Assembly (NCBI GenBank): GCA_029862045.1
Contig: JAOTYE010000019.1
Span: 1 to 64,000, forward strand
Origin: Gammaproteobacteria bacterium
GTDB lineage: Bacteria > Pseudomonadota > Gammaproteobacteria > Steroidobacterales > Woeseiaceae
Direction of reading: 5' to 3'
Length of the DNA: 64,000 bases
Shown here: piece by piece, positions 35,001 to 44,893 of the stretch
How the letters are laid out: each line of letters starts with the position of its first letter
Numbering within the stretch: position 1 is the first letter of the stretch
Position numbers and translations under genes: made by a program
Notes under the pieces: model-generated
Told to the model about the DNA's origin: nothing
Databases searched by the model: none
What the model saw: the letters and a program-made list of their open reading frames with translations, nothing else

Positions 35001-36565
35001 TGGCCTCGCGTGATGAGTTACTTGAGGCGAACACAGCGATCCGTAACGTACTGGATGCCGGGGCCGAAGCCCGACTGCGGAGTATCCCGGGTGTCCGGCA
35101 CGTGAGCGTAGGGCTGAAGATTGCCGGCGACACAATCACGGACGAGCTCTGTATCCATGTCTACGTGGCAGCAAAGCGGCCCGATGCCGATCTGCCTGCG
35201 GAGGAGCGCATACCCAAAGAGATCGACGGCGTTCGCACTGACGTGAACGAATTGCAGAAGGTGGATTTCACGGTCGACACGAACAGTTATCGCCCGCTGC
35301 AGGGCGGCTGCCTGATCGGCAACGACATCATCGATCTCGACCCCAGCGGCACCCGATCGCAGGTCGGCCCAGGAACCTTCGGTTGCACGGCAACGCGCAC
35401 GGGCGACGGCGCACCCGTTCTGCTCAGCAACTGGCACGTCCTGATGAAGAACGGGGCGCGCCTCAGCGACCCGATTTTCCAGCCGCCAATGGTCAGGATA
35501 CCTAATTTCGACGCGAACATGCTGCCGCGGCGGCCGGTCACCGACGACGACGCCATCGCCCACATTGTCAATGCGCGAATCACGAGCAAGGTCGATGCCG
35601 GCATTGCCAAGCTGGATGTGTCCTCCTGCTGTCGTTGCTGCGGCCTCGACTATAGCGACGAAATCATCGGACTTAGCGAGGGCGGCACGCCGCCCTCGAA
35701 CCAGCCCGCCGGAACCCGGGCCGCCGTGCCCGGTTCGACCGTCATCAAGGTGGGCGCCGTCACCGGCCGCACCGTCGGCAGGGTCGTCACCAATTCGGCC
35801 GGCCCGTTGGAGGGCCAACAGGACGGCGTGAACTTTACGCTTGAGGACCAGATCGAAATCGAAGGCCAGGGCGCGAGCCCGCGTTTCTCGGCCAAAGGCG
35901 ACTCCGGTTCCGTCATCATCGACGAAGACGGCTTTGTCGTCGGATTGTTATTCGGTGAGACACCCGTATCCCCCTTCCGCACCTTTGCCAACCACATTGA
36001 AGACGTGTGCGACCTGATGCGCATCACCATCAACTCGGCAGAGTCCCATGACACCGCCGGCTCCCGCGTTGCCTTCACACCCACGACCCTTCCGCCACTG
36101 TCACCGACCGGCCAGCAACTCTATGCAAAAACCCGCACCCGCCTGCTGGCCGACCCGGCTGGTGCCTGGCTGTGGTCGATGGCGGAGAAGTACCGTGAGG
36201 AGATCGTCACGCTGGTGACGACCGAGCGGCGCGTCAGCGTCGTCTGGCACCGGGTTGGTGGTCCGGCAGTGTTCGCCACCGCGCTGGAACACCTCAGAGC
36301 GGGCGACGACGACACCTTGCCCGTCCCGCCGAACGGCGTGTCGCTCGCCGACGCGCTCGAACGCCTCCGCGTTGCTTTGACGACGCATGGCAGTGACGAA
36401 CTCAAATCCGCGATCGCCGAGCATGGTTCGGCGCTGGTTTCGGCGGCGCGCGGCAGTGAGACGCTGACCGACTACCTCGAACGGTTGCGCCGGCTTGCGC
36501 CTCGCCACGAAACCGCGGCACCCGCACATCCGTTGCCCTCGTCACTGGCGAGCGACACTCTATGA
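35000..36565 (+). CDS. Trypsin-like serine protease with C-terminal WHR domain
   Basis: The 521-residue protein has an N-terminal alpha/beta-like segment (RSIPGVRHVSVGLKIAGD) and a trypsin fold: His in LLSNWHVL near 145, Asp in DAGIAKLDVSS near 200, and Ser in KGDSGSVII near 300. A distinctive Cys cluster (SSCCRCCGLD) follows the Asp. After residue 380 comes a helical domain with VSVVWHRVGGPAVFATALEH and THGSDELKSAI, also present in the next protein. It starts within the stop of the first protease gene (TGATG) and ends ATGA with the third. No export signal is seen. The role may be regulated proteolysis of partners encoded downstream. Confidence 0.85.
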   Translation: MASRDELLEANTAIRNVLDAGAEARLRSIPGVRHVSVGLKIAGDTITDELCIHVYVAAKRPDADLPAEERIPKEIDGVRTDVNELQKVDFTVDTNSYRPLQGGCLIGNDIIDLDPSGTRSQVGPGTFGCTATRTGDGAPVLLSNWHVLMKNGARLSDPIFQPPMVRIPNFDANMLPRRPVTDDDAIAHIVNARITSKVDAGIAKLDVSSCCRCCGLDYSDEIIGLSEGGTPPSNQPAGTRAAVPGSTVIKVGAVTGRTVGRVVTNSAGPLEGQQDGVNFTLEDQIEIEGQGASPRFSAKGDSGSVIIDEDGFVVGLLFGETPVSPFRTFANHIEDVCDLMRITINSAESHDTAGSRVAFTPTTLPPLSPTGQQLYAKTRTRLLADPAGAWLWSMAEKYREEIVTLVTTERRVSVVWHRVGGPAVFATALEHLRAGDDDTLPVPPNGVSLADALERLRVALTTHGSDELKSAIAEHGSALVSAARGSETLTDYLERLRRLAPRHETAAPAHPLPSSLASDTL

Positions 36566-38286
36566 AAACGCCGCAGAAGAGCAATGAAGACATCCGTTCG
36601 GACGGTGACGCGTTCATCGATGCCTATCTGAGGGCACGCGATGAACTGGGGCGGCTCGACGGCGTCGTTGCCGTCGGCTTCGGCCGCAAGGAGGTCGTAG
36701 ACAAACTTACCGCGGACCTATCGATAACAGCCTTCGTGCTGGAAAAGATACCGGACAGCGAGATTCCTCCGGATCAGCAGGTGCCGCCGACTTTCGAAGG
36801 TTACCGTACCGACGTCAGGGTGGTGCCTGACATTACGCCGGCCAAGTGTGACAACGAGGACAAATACGATTCCATCGAAGGCGGCATCCAGATCCAGGCA
36901 CGCAACGAGAATTCCTCGTTTTCCGGCGACGACGGCAAGGGGACACTGGGCTGCATTGTCAGGAAGCGCGGTAACGACAAATTCAAGAATCATTATCTGC
37001 TGACCGCCGATCATGTACTCAATACCGATAACGCCAGGCGCGGCGGCCTGGTCCATCATCCCTACGCGCCGCCAGCGGGTGATACGACGGGTAGCCAGGT
37101 GATTGCCTTTATCGAGGATTACGGCTGGCGCGAGTCGGTCGACTACACGGCCCACCGGCCCTCCGGCGAAGAGTTTCCCATGAGCGGCTACATTGACTGC
37201 GGGATCGCGCGACTCGACCTCGAAAGCCGGTGCTGCGGTATAGCGTGCAGTGCCGACAACGTGCAATTCGACACCACGATCACTGATCTCGACCCGGACG
37301 ACGCCACCAACAATACAATTGCGGACGTCAGGGACCTCAGTCTCGACTTCGCGATAGCCATGCCTCTGGACGACATCGGCACGGCGACCGACGCCAACCG
37401 TGTCGTCAAGGTCGGCCGCACCACCGGACGCACTGTGGGAATTGTAACCGCGGTCAATTCCGCCGCCCTGGACGGCGGCGACATAATTGCAGGCCTCCTG
37501 GAAGTCGAGTTTGATCCGGCATCAACAACCGATGGCGTAAACTGCAAGGGCAATGCGTTATTCATAGAAGGTGGCGATTCCGGCGCGTTGGTGCTGGACA
37601 TGAACAACAACGCGGTCGGATTGGCCTTCGGAACCAAAACACGCCCGGATGACGGCAGGATTTCCTGTTTTGCCTGCCACATCGTGGCAGTACTAGACAC
37701 ACTGCGTATCAGCATCCCAACAACCGGAGGCACAAGCCACGGCAGCACTCTCGCGACGGACGGCAGCGGCATCGCCCGCTACGGCGGCTCCATCGCCGAT
37801 GTAAGCGATAGCGGAAACGTGCTTTTCTCCTCGCAGGCCGTCGCGGGGACGCTCAAGAGCGCTTCGCCGGCATACCCCCCGAGAGAGCTTCAGCTGGTCG
37901 AGGACTTCGTTAATCGACTGCGCGAGACCAGGGACGGGCAATTTCTTCACGATGCCTATGTCCGTTCCATCCGTGAGATCGGCTACCTGATTCGCAACAA
38001 ACGCCAGGTCATGGTTACCTGGCACCGCAACAAGGGACCGGCGTTCCTGGCCGCGATTGCGGACCACCTGCGTGGCATTGCCACATCGATACCGGTCGAG
38101 ATCGATGGCATCTCACGGACGACAATGCTCACAAACTTGGAACGGGTTCTGCTCGAACACGGCAGCCGGGAGCTGCGTGACACCATCGAGAGCCAGCGCG
38201 ATGCAGTGATGCGCTGCAACGAAGCGACGACCGCCGAGGAGTGCATCCGAATCCTCGGCTATGCCGAAACAGAGGCAATCGCGTGA
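36562..38286 (+). CDS. Trypsin-like serine protease with C-terminal WHR domain (paralogue)
   Basis: The 574-residue protein has the same architecture as its upstream neighbour. The N-terminal segment ends in VPPTFEGYRTDVRVV. Trypsin residues are His in LLTADHVLN near 149, Asp in DCGIARLDLES near 212, a Cys group (CCGIAC) at the equivalent place, and Ser in GGDSGALVLD near 338. The C-terminal domain (about 440-560) has VMVTWHRNKGPAFLAAIADH and EHGSRELRDTI. It overlaps both neighbours (ATGA upstream, GTGA downstream), implying tightly coupled translation. The paired proteases may form hetero-oligomers; this is inference. Confidence 0.85.
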   Translation: MKTPQKSNEDIRSDGDAFIDAYLRARDELGRLDGVVAVGFGRKEVVDKLTADLSITAFVLEKIPDSEIPPDQQVPPTFEGYRTDVRVVPDITPAKCDNEDKYDSIEGGIQIQARNENSSFSGDDGKGTLGCIVRKRGNDKFKNHYLLTADHVLNTDNARRGGLVHHPYAPPAGDTTGSQVIAFIEDYGWRESVDYTAHRPSGEEFPMSGYIDCGIARLDLESRCCGIACSADNVQFDTTITDLDPDDATNNTIADVRDLSLDFAIAMPLDDIGTATDANRVVKVGRTTGRTVGIVTAVNSAALDGGDIIAGLLEVEFDPASTTDGVNCKGNALFIEGGDSGALVLDMNNNAVGLAFGTKTRPDDGRISCFACHIVAVLDTLRISIPTTGGTSHGSTLATDGSGIARYGGSIADVSDSGNVLFSSQAVAGTLKSASPAYPPRELQLVEDFVNRLRETRDGQFLHDAYVRSIREIGYLIRNKRQVMVTWHRNKGPAFLAAIADHLRGIATSIPVEIDGISRTTMLTNLERVLLEHGSRELRDTIESQRDAVMRCNEATTAEECIRILGYAETEAIA

Positions 38287-41200
38287 GCGAGCAGACCGAT
38301 ACCCTCGCAAGCGTTGCCGTCGAACTCGGCAAACTGCTCGAACCTCTTCGCACCGAGATAGTTGAGCCGCGCACCCGCGGGTTTTTTTCAGAGATCGGCA
38401 TCCCGCTGACGAATACCCAGGCTACGGCGCTCGGCGCACCCCTTACGACAATCGTTGACAGCACCGATGAGCTCCTGACGCTGATCCCCGACATCATCTC
38501 GGCCATCGACGCCGAAGACTGGGGCACGGTTGTAGAAAAGGCGATCCTTGCAACGGTAAAGGTCGGCGACGCTGTCATCGCAATGGATGCGCTGGCCGCT
38601 GCCGCCCAGGGACTCGCCGTTCCGGATGCAGACGTCCTGGCAAAACGCATCTTCGACGCTCTGATCGCGCGCTATCTCAACGCAATTCGCGGCCTCAACG
38701 ATGTACTGGAGTTCATCGGCCTGCTCGACCGAGAAGACTTCAATGTCGATTCGGTAGATCCGGCGAATCCGTTTTTCACGCTTCACACCTTCGATTTCGG
38801 CGCTATCGGCGACTGGCTCAGCGACCCGGCGGCCAAAGCGGCGGCACTCTACGGATGGGGGTCCGGGTTCGATGGCACGCTGCTGTTCCCGCGGCTCGAG
38901 CGACTGATTGCGCACCAGGGCCTGCCGGTGTTCTACGACGCCGCGGCGGGCAGCCTGAACCTCGTCTATGTCGAGATGCTGCCGACCACGTCCGGTGCGG
39001 CTGGTATCGAGATCCGCCTGGCCACCGACTTCGATCCGGGTGCGATCTCACTGCCGCTCGGGCCGGACGCAACGCTCGAGTTCGACGTCGCGGCGTCGAT
39101 GCCGCTCAATACGAACCTAACCATCCGCAGCGACGGCAATGTGAGCTTTACACCGCCAACGGCCAGCACCTTCGGCGGCGAGTTGGCTACCAGGCTGATC
39201 GTTCGCCGCAACCCGCCCGAGCCGTTTGTCCTCTTCGGCCAGGCGGAGAGCAGCCGCCTCGAATTCGGCGACTTTGTGTTGTCGGTGCTGGCACAGCTGC
39301 AAGCGTCAAGCGGCGGGGCCGATGGCCAGCTCGACATCAGCGGCATGCTCAATGACGGCAAGGTCGTCATCGACGGCAGCGACGGCGACGGTTTCATCGG
39401 CAAGATCCTGCCCGGTACAGAGATCGAGGCCGATTTCTCGGTGCTCATGGGCGTGTCCACCGAACGCGGCTTCTACTTCGGCGGCAGCAGCGCGCTCGAG
39501 GTCAGGTTGCCTACGCACATCGAACTCGGGCCGATCTCAATCGATGCTTTGACACTGGGTGCCGGGCTCGAGGACGGCGAAATTCCACTGAGTCTCGGCG
39601 CGGACATCGGCGCCGAACTCGGTCCTATCTCGGCCGTCGTGCAAAACATGGGTGTCACCGCGACGCTGTCCTTCCCGGCCGGCAACGCCGGCAACCTGGG
39701 ACCGGCGCAGTTCGACATCGCGTTCAAACCGCCAAACGGTGTGGGGCTGCGGGTCGATGCCGGCCCGATAACGGGTGGCGGCTTCCTGTCGCTGGACTTC
39801 GAGAAAGGCGAGTACATCGGCGCGCTCGAACTGTCGTTCAAAGGCGTGTTCACGTTGAAGGCGGTCGGCATCATCAATACGAAGATGCCCGATGGCAGCA
39901 AGGGCTTCGCGCTCCTGATCCTCGTCACCGCAGAATTCACGCCGATACAGCTTGGATTCGGCTTTACGCTGATCGGCGTCGGCGGCCTGCTGGGCCTGAA
40001 TCGATCGCTCCACTCGGATGCACTTCGGCTCGGCGTACGGACGGGTTCTGTCAGCAGCGTGCTGTTCCCACCGGACGTCGTCGGCAACATCGTCCAGATC
40101 GTCAGCGACCTCAAGTCCTTTTTCCCGATCGCCGAGGGGCACTTCATCGTCGCGCCGATGGGCAAACTCGGTTGGGGGACACCGGCCCTGATTACGCTGG
40201 AGATCGGCGTCATCCTCGACATCCCGGTGCCGCAGTTCACGATCATAGGCGTGTTGCGCGCCATCCTGCCGGAGGAAGACGCCCCGATTCTCAAGCTGCA
40301 GGTGAATTTTGCCGGCGGCGTGGATTTCGACCGCGGGCTGATCTGGTTCGACGCGTCACTCTTCGATTCCAACCTGCTGGTGTTCACACTCAGCGGCGAC
40401 ATGGCACTGCGCATCGGCTGGGGTGACGAGAAGCTGTTTGTCATCAGCGTCGGCGGGTTTCACCCGGCATTCAAGGAAGTGCCTTCCGACCTCGTCGGCA
40501 TGAAGCGGCTCGGCATCTCACTCCTGTCCGGCAACAATCCGAGACTGTCTGTCGAGACTTACTTCGCGGTGACTTCCAACACCGTGCAATCGGGCGCACG
40601 GGTTGAACTGTATGCGGGCGCCGCCGGCTTTAACGTTTACGGTTTCCTCGGCTACGATTTGCTGGTCCAGTTCAACCCGTTCTACTTTGTTGCCGCCATC
40701 TACGCGGGCCTTGCGTTGCGCAAGGGTTCCAGCGTCATCGCGGGCATTGACGTTTTCTGTGAACTGTCGGGGCCGACGCCGTGGCGCGCGCGCGGCCATG
40801 CCAAGTTCAAGATCCTCTTTATCACGATCAAGATCGGTTTCGATGAGGAGTGGGGGCAGGACCCTGACGCCCTCCCGGTCGACACGGTCGACGTACTCGC
40901 ACTCATGGAGGCAGCGGTGAGGGACGGGCGCAACTGGACGACCGCCCTGCCGAACAATGCGAGCCAGACGGTCACGCTGCGCCAGACCGACCTTCCCGAC
41001 GATGCCCTGCTGCTGCACCCGTTCGGTGTGCTCAGTGTCAGCCAGAAGGTTGCGCCGCTCGGCCTGCCAATCGACAAATTCGGCAACCAAGTGCCGGCGG
41101 GTGACACGACATTCACGATCTCTCGCGACGTCGGATCGAACGAGAACGCTCAGGAAGAGTTTGCAATAGCCAATTTCCTGGAGCTGTCCGACAACGAAAA

Positions 41201-41645
41201 GCTCTCGCGAAAGTCTTTCGAGTCGATATGGAGCGGCTTGCGTTTCGCAACGGGTGATGCTTCCGATACCGGCGCTACGGTCGACAAGGATATCGACTAT
41301 GAAATGGCCTACCTCCGCCGCAAGGTCACGGTACCAGCCGGTCGCTTCAATCTGCCGAAATCCCTGTTCGACATCATGTCCGGCGGCGGCGCGGTCATGA
41401 GCAACTCATTGTCCGTTGCGGCCCGAAAGGCCGGCGGCAACGGCCCGGCGGCCGTTGGCCTCGCCGATGGCGGATACCAGGTGGTCACCGTCGAAGACCT
41501 GTCGCCAGCGGCGGACGGGGCCAGTGCCGGCAGCCAGGCGGAGGCCTTCGCACTTCGCGATCAACTGGTCCGCGAGGATCCTTCCCTGGCCGGCAGGATC
41601 CAGGTCGTCGCCGATCATGAACTGTTCATGGACGACGTCGCATGA
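38283..41645 (+). CDS. Very large DUF6603-type protein of unknown function
   Basis: I set the start at the GTG overlapping the previous stop (GTGA at 38283-38286), giving 1120 residues. The protein is mostly beta strands with many Gly. The central part (about 530-880) matches what I know of the DUF6603 family: FTLIGVGGLLGLNRSL, VLFPPDVVGNIVQIV, GKLGWGTPALITLEIGVILD, FDASLFDSNLLVFTLSGDMA, VISVGGFHPAFKEVP. The N-terminus (1-130) is helical. No signal peptide or membrane helix is evident. The function of the family is not known. Its place after three proteases and before three huge proteins implies a multi-component assembly. Confidence 0.8.
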   Translation: MSEQTDTLASVAVELGKLLEPLRTEIVEPRTRGFFSEIGIPLTNTQATALGAPLTTIVDSTDELLTLIPDIISAIDAEDWGTVVEKAILATVKVGDAVIAMDALAAAAQGLAVPDADVLAKRIFDALIARYLNAIRGLNDVLEFIGLLDREDFNVDSVDPANPFFTLHTFDFGAIGDWLSDPAAKAAALYGWGSGFDGTLLFPRLERLIAHQGLPVFYDAAAGSLNLVYVEMLPTTSGAAGIEIRLATDFDPGAISLPLGPDATLEFDVAASMPLNTNLTIRSDGNVSFTPPTASTFGGELATRLIVRRNPPEPFVLFGQAESSRLEFGDFVLSVLAQLQASSGGADGQLDISGMLNDGKVVIDGSDGDGFIGKILPGTEIEADFSVLMGVSTERGFYFGGSSALEVRLPTHIELGPISIDALTLGAGLEDGEIPLSLGADIGAELGPISAVVQNMGVTATLSFPAGNAGNLGPAQFDIAFKPPNGVGLRVDAGPITGGGFLSLDFEKGEYIGALELSFKGVFTLKAVGIINTKMPDGSKGFALLILVTAEFTPIQLGFGFTLIGVGGLLGLNRSLHSDALRLGVRTGSVSSVLFPPDVVGNIVQIVSDLKSFFPIAEGHFIVAPMGKLGWGTPALITLEIGVILDIPVPQFTIIGVLRAILPEEDAPILKLQVNFAGGVDFDRGLIWFDASLFDSNLLVFTLSGDMALRIGWGDEKLFVISVGGFHPAFKEVPSDLVGMKRLGISLLSGNNPRLSVETYFAVTSNTVQSGARVELYAGAAGFNVYGFLGYDLLVQFNPFYFVAAIYAGLALRKGSSVIAGIDVFCELSGPTPWRARGHAKFKILFITIKIGFDEEWGQDPDALPVDTVDVLALMEAAVRDGRNWTTALPNNASQTVTLRQTDLPDDALLLHPFGVLSVSQKVAPLGLPIDKFGNQVPAGDTTFTISRDVGSNENAQEEFAIANFLELSDNEKLSRKSFESIWSGLRFATGDASDTGATVDKDIDYEMAYLRRKVTVPAGRFNLPKSLFDIMSGGGAVMSNSLSVAARKAGGNGPAAVGLADGGYQVVTVEDLSPAADGASAGSQAEAFALRDQLVREDPSLAGRIQVVADHELFMDDVA

Positions 41646-44600
41646 CGCTTACCGTCGGCAAATACACATTCAGTTCCTGGCTGCGCCGGGGAATCGGTCG
41701 GGACATTGTTGAAATCGATACCCTGGGCGCCGCGAACGGGTCAGTGCTGGAACGCGCCGTCGTGCCCGTCGAGGTCAACGTCAACACACGCCCAGTACGC
41801 AAGGAGTTCCCGCTGCTCGGTCCGGGCGACGTTATCGGTATCAGCCCCGACAACGTCGTTCGCACGGAACCGCGGCACTGGGTCACCGATGCCGAGCCGA
41901 ACTACCTGGCCTTCGTCGAATTTTACGATGAGGATTTCCTGTGGCGGTTCACGCCGGCAGACGCGGCAGGCAATCGCCTGCGCCCGTGGCTCATGCTGGC
42001 GATTCTCGAGGAAGAGACGGCTGACCAGGCTGGCGAATATACGCGCAGTGACGCCCGGCTCCCGTTGCCGTCGATCACCGTATCGTCCACGGCCGCGTTG
42101 CCGCCCCATACCCAGACCTGGGCGTGGTCGCACGTACATACCAACGAGACGTTCTCGGACGCCACCGAGTTCGAGCGGTTCCTCGATTCCCTGAATACTC
42201 CGGATCACCCGAATGCCGACCGAATAACCAGTCGGCTGATGAGTCCGCGAAAGCTGCAGCCGAACACCGCCTACGGTGCATTCGTCGTGCCCGCCTTCGA
42301 AACCGGCCGGCTGGCGGGGCTGGGACAGGATCCGCAAGCAGCAGCCGCGCAGCAACCGGCCTGGACCGACGCCGCGGGTCCCGTCGAACTGCCGATCTGT
42401 TACGAGTGGCGCTTTCGTACCGGCGAAAACGAGGACTTCGAGTCAATGGTGAAACGGCTTGAGCCGCGCATTGCCAGTTCCGCTGTCGGAATTCGAGACA
42501 TGGACGGCGAGAAGCCCGGCTGGGGCCTCACGGAAGGCACCGATATTGGCCAGATCGTACCCACGGACGCGAAACAAACGGTTATCGGTCTCGAAGGTGC
42601 GCTGAAGGCACCGTCAACAAGATCGCGGCCGTTGAACATCGACACGAGCAAGCCGTTTTTCACTCAGCTTGTCACAACGCTCAATCTGCCCGAAGAACGA
42701 CGCAACAACCCAGCCACCGCAGATCTGCCTGTCATCGCGCCGCCCATTTACGGCGAGCACCATGCGTTGACGCACGAAGTAGACGCAGCGGGTAACGGCT
42801 GGCTCGACGTGTTGAACAGCGACCCGCGCAACCGTGTTCCCGCGGGATTTGGCGTGCGCGTGTTTCGCGAGCACCAGGAAAATTACGTCGCTCGCGCCTG
42901 GGCGCAGGTCCAGCGGATCCTCGAATCGAACAAGGTCATCCACTTTGCCGCGGTCGCCATGCAGGTTAGCCAGACCGTGTATGCAAACCTGGCCGCAAAA
43001 CTCTCGCCGGAACGCTCCGTGATGTTCTTCTCCGCCGCACTGCGTAAGGTCCGCGGCTCTCCGACGACGCTGCAACACCTGCTGCAGACAAGCACATTGC
43101 CGCCGGCGGCCGTCAGCGGGGCATTGCGCCGGTTCCTGCGCCCCCGCGGCGCTTTCGCGCGACGCATCGCCCGCGCCCACCCGGCTTTTTCGCAGGCGAC
43201 GCTCGTGGCGGGTCTGGCGGACGGAACCTTGAGCGCGGCGCCGCCCCGGACGCCCGCCGGAGACCTGGCCATCGACACGGAAATCACCGACCGCGTTCCG
43301 TCGCACATCTTGCCGGCCTGGTTGCTCTGGCTTATCCGCAACCGTTGGCTGTTTGTCATTGTGCTGCTGGTCGTCGCGCTGCTGCTGTGGTTATTCGGCG
43401 GCGGCTTGATGCCGGCCGCAACGCTGGTCGTTTCGGCGGTCATCTTGGTGGCTGCAGCCGAGCGATGGGCCAGGACCTATCCAGTCGACACGAATTCCGG
43501 ACCGGGCTCGATCGTCGATCCGGAAACCGTGGCCGAAGTACTCGAGGCGACGCCGCCACGTCAATCGTTCAGATTCGTCGAAACGGATCCCGTCGTACCG
43601 CCGCAGTCCGGCGCCGGCAGGGAGGTAACGACCGACACCGAAAAGACATCCGACTCGGCAGACGCCGTAACTTTCGACCGCTTTATCTCGTTTACGCCGG
43701 GTGAACCGGGCGAAGACAGTGCCGAAGCGAAGGCGTTCCGCATCGCAGCAACCTCGCTGAAACAGCGCCTGTCGTTCGAGGCCCCGGCCGCGGAGCGCGC
43801 GACCTTCGACCTGCAGAATGCCCACGCCAAACTGACGGCGGCCGTCAATCCGCTCCGGGCGTTTCCGCGTCGCGTAAGCGCGACCGTGGGTTTCGCCTTC
43901 GACCCCGGCTGGCTGCTCGAGCCCGAGCATCTCGTCCCGGCGATGGCGTACCCCGACTTCGACGACCCCATGTACGAAAGACTGCGCGACCTGTCCTCCG
44001 AGTTGTTGTTGCCAAACCTCGAACTGATACCACCTAACAGCATTACCCTGCTGGAAACCAATCCGCCGTTCATCGAGGCATACGTATGCGGCCTCAACTA
44101 CGAAGGCGGCAAGGAGCTGTTGTGGCGCAAATATCCGACGGACCGGCGCGGCAGCTACTTCCGGCAGTTCTGGGATACCCGGGGCATCCTCGCCCGCGAC
44201 AGCGGCGAGTCCGACGAGGCCGTCTCGGAGCGTTCCAAAGACGTTACGCCGCTGGACACCTGGCCGTCGAGATCGGCACTCGGGTCCCATCGCAATCCGT
44301 TACGCCCGCCGGGCGAGCAGCTGGTACTCACGGTCCGCGGTGACCTGCTCAAGAAGTACCCGAACACCCTGATCTATGCCCAGAAAGCGCACATCGGCCG
44401 CGATGCCGAGGGCAACCCGGTGCCGAGCAGAGACCCGGTGATCGCCACCGTCGAGAGCGAAGAGGATATCGAACGCGAGATCAGGTTCCCGGTGTTCAAG
44501 GCCGCTGTCGATCCCGACATTCGGTTTTTCGGATTCGATCTTTCGATTGAACAGGCGAAAGGTGCGGAGGACCCGCAAGCAGAGACAGACGACTGGGGAT

Positions 44601-44893
44601 ACTTTTTCATCCTGCAGCAATTGCCGGGCGAGCCGCGGTTTGGCATGGACCTGGAATTCTCGCCCGATAACGATGCGGAGACGCCGATTACCTGGAACGA
44701 CCTGGCGTGGACGATGTTTGCCGAGGGCCAGCCGTTCATCGACACCGGCGTTTTGCCAGGATCATTCACACCGGCCGGTCCCGGAGAAAGCCTGGCGCAG
44801 TGGGGCAGCAACTCGGCGCGCATGGCGTCCATACTGTTCCAGGCGCCGGTCATGATCGCGGTGCACGCGACAGAAATGCTGGATGCCACATGA
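41642..44893 (+). CDS. Large protein of unknown function with a central membrane hairpin
   Basis: The 1083-residue protein overlaps the DUF6603 gene (ATGA) and begins LTVGKYTFSSWLRRGIGRDI. I recognise no catalytic domain. Two long hydrophobic stretches lie near the middle (about 557-606: RWLFVIVLLVVALLLWLFGG, then MPAATLVVSAVILVAAAE). They form a probable membrane hairpin with large soluble halves on each side. The C-terminal half has conserved-looking segments VGFAFDPGWLLEPEHLVPAM and NPPFIEAYVCGLNYEGGKEL. It is the only gene of the operon with clear membrane helices and so may be the anchor of the complex. Confidence 0.75.
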   Translation: MTLTVGKYTFSSWLRRGIGRDIVEIDTLGAANGSVLERAVVPVEVNVNTRPVRKEFPLLGPGDVIGISPDNVVRTEPRHWVTDAEPNYLAFVEFYDEDFLWRFTPADAAGNRLRPWLMLAILEEETADQAGEYTRSDARLPLPSITVSSTAALPPHTQTWAWSHVHTNETFSDATEFERFLDSLNTPDHPNADRITSRLMSPRKLQPNTAYGAFVVPAFETGRLAGLGQDPQAAAAQQPAWTDAAGPVELPICYEWRFRTGENEDFESMVKRLEPRIASSAVGIRDMDGEKPGWGLTEGTDIGQIVPTDAKQTVIGLEGALKAPSTRSRPLNIDTSKPFFTQLVTTLNLPEERRNNPATADLPVIAPPIYGEHHALTHEVDAAGNGWLDVLNSDPRNRVPAGFGVRVFREHQENYVARAWAQVQRILESNKVIHFAAVAMQVSQTVYANLAAKLSPERSVMFFSAALRKVRGSPTTLQHLLQTSTLPPAAVSGALRRFLRPRGAFARRIARAHPAFSQATLVAGLADGTLSAAPPRTPAGDLAIDTEITDRVPSHILPAWLLWLIRNRWLFVIVLLVVALLLWLFGGGLMPAATLVVSAVILVAAAERWARTYPVDTNSGPGSIVDPETVAEVLEATPPRQSFRFVETDPVVPPQSGAGREVTTDTEKTSDSADAVTFDRFISFTPGEPGEDSAEAKAFRIAATSLKQRLSFEAPAAERATFDLQNAHAKLTAAVNPLRAFPRRVSATVGFAFDPGWLLEPEHLVPAMAYPDFDDPMYERLRDLSSELLLPNLELIPPNSITLLETNPPFIEAYVCGLNYEGGKELLWRKYPTDRRGSYFRQFWDTRGILARDSGESDEAVSERSKDVTPLDTWPSRSALGSHRNPLRPPGEQLVLTVRGDLLKKYPNTLIYAQKAHIGRDAEGNPVPSRDPVIATVESEEDIEREIRFPVFKAAVDPDIRFFGFDLSIEQAKGAEDPQAETDDWGYFFILQQLPGEPRFGMDLEFSPDNDAETPITWNDLAWTMFAEGQPFIDTGVLPGSFTPAGPGESLAQWGSNSARMASILFQAPVMIAVHATEMLDAT

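Noticed and set aside
38370-38390. Hairpin ACCCGCGGGT followed by a run of T, like a terminator
   Set aside because: It lies inside the first 40 codons of the DUF6603-type gene, in a continuous coupled reading frame, so I treat it as coding sequence.
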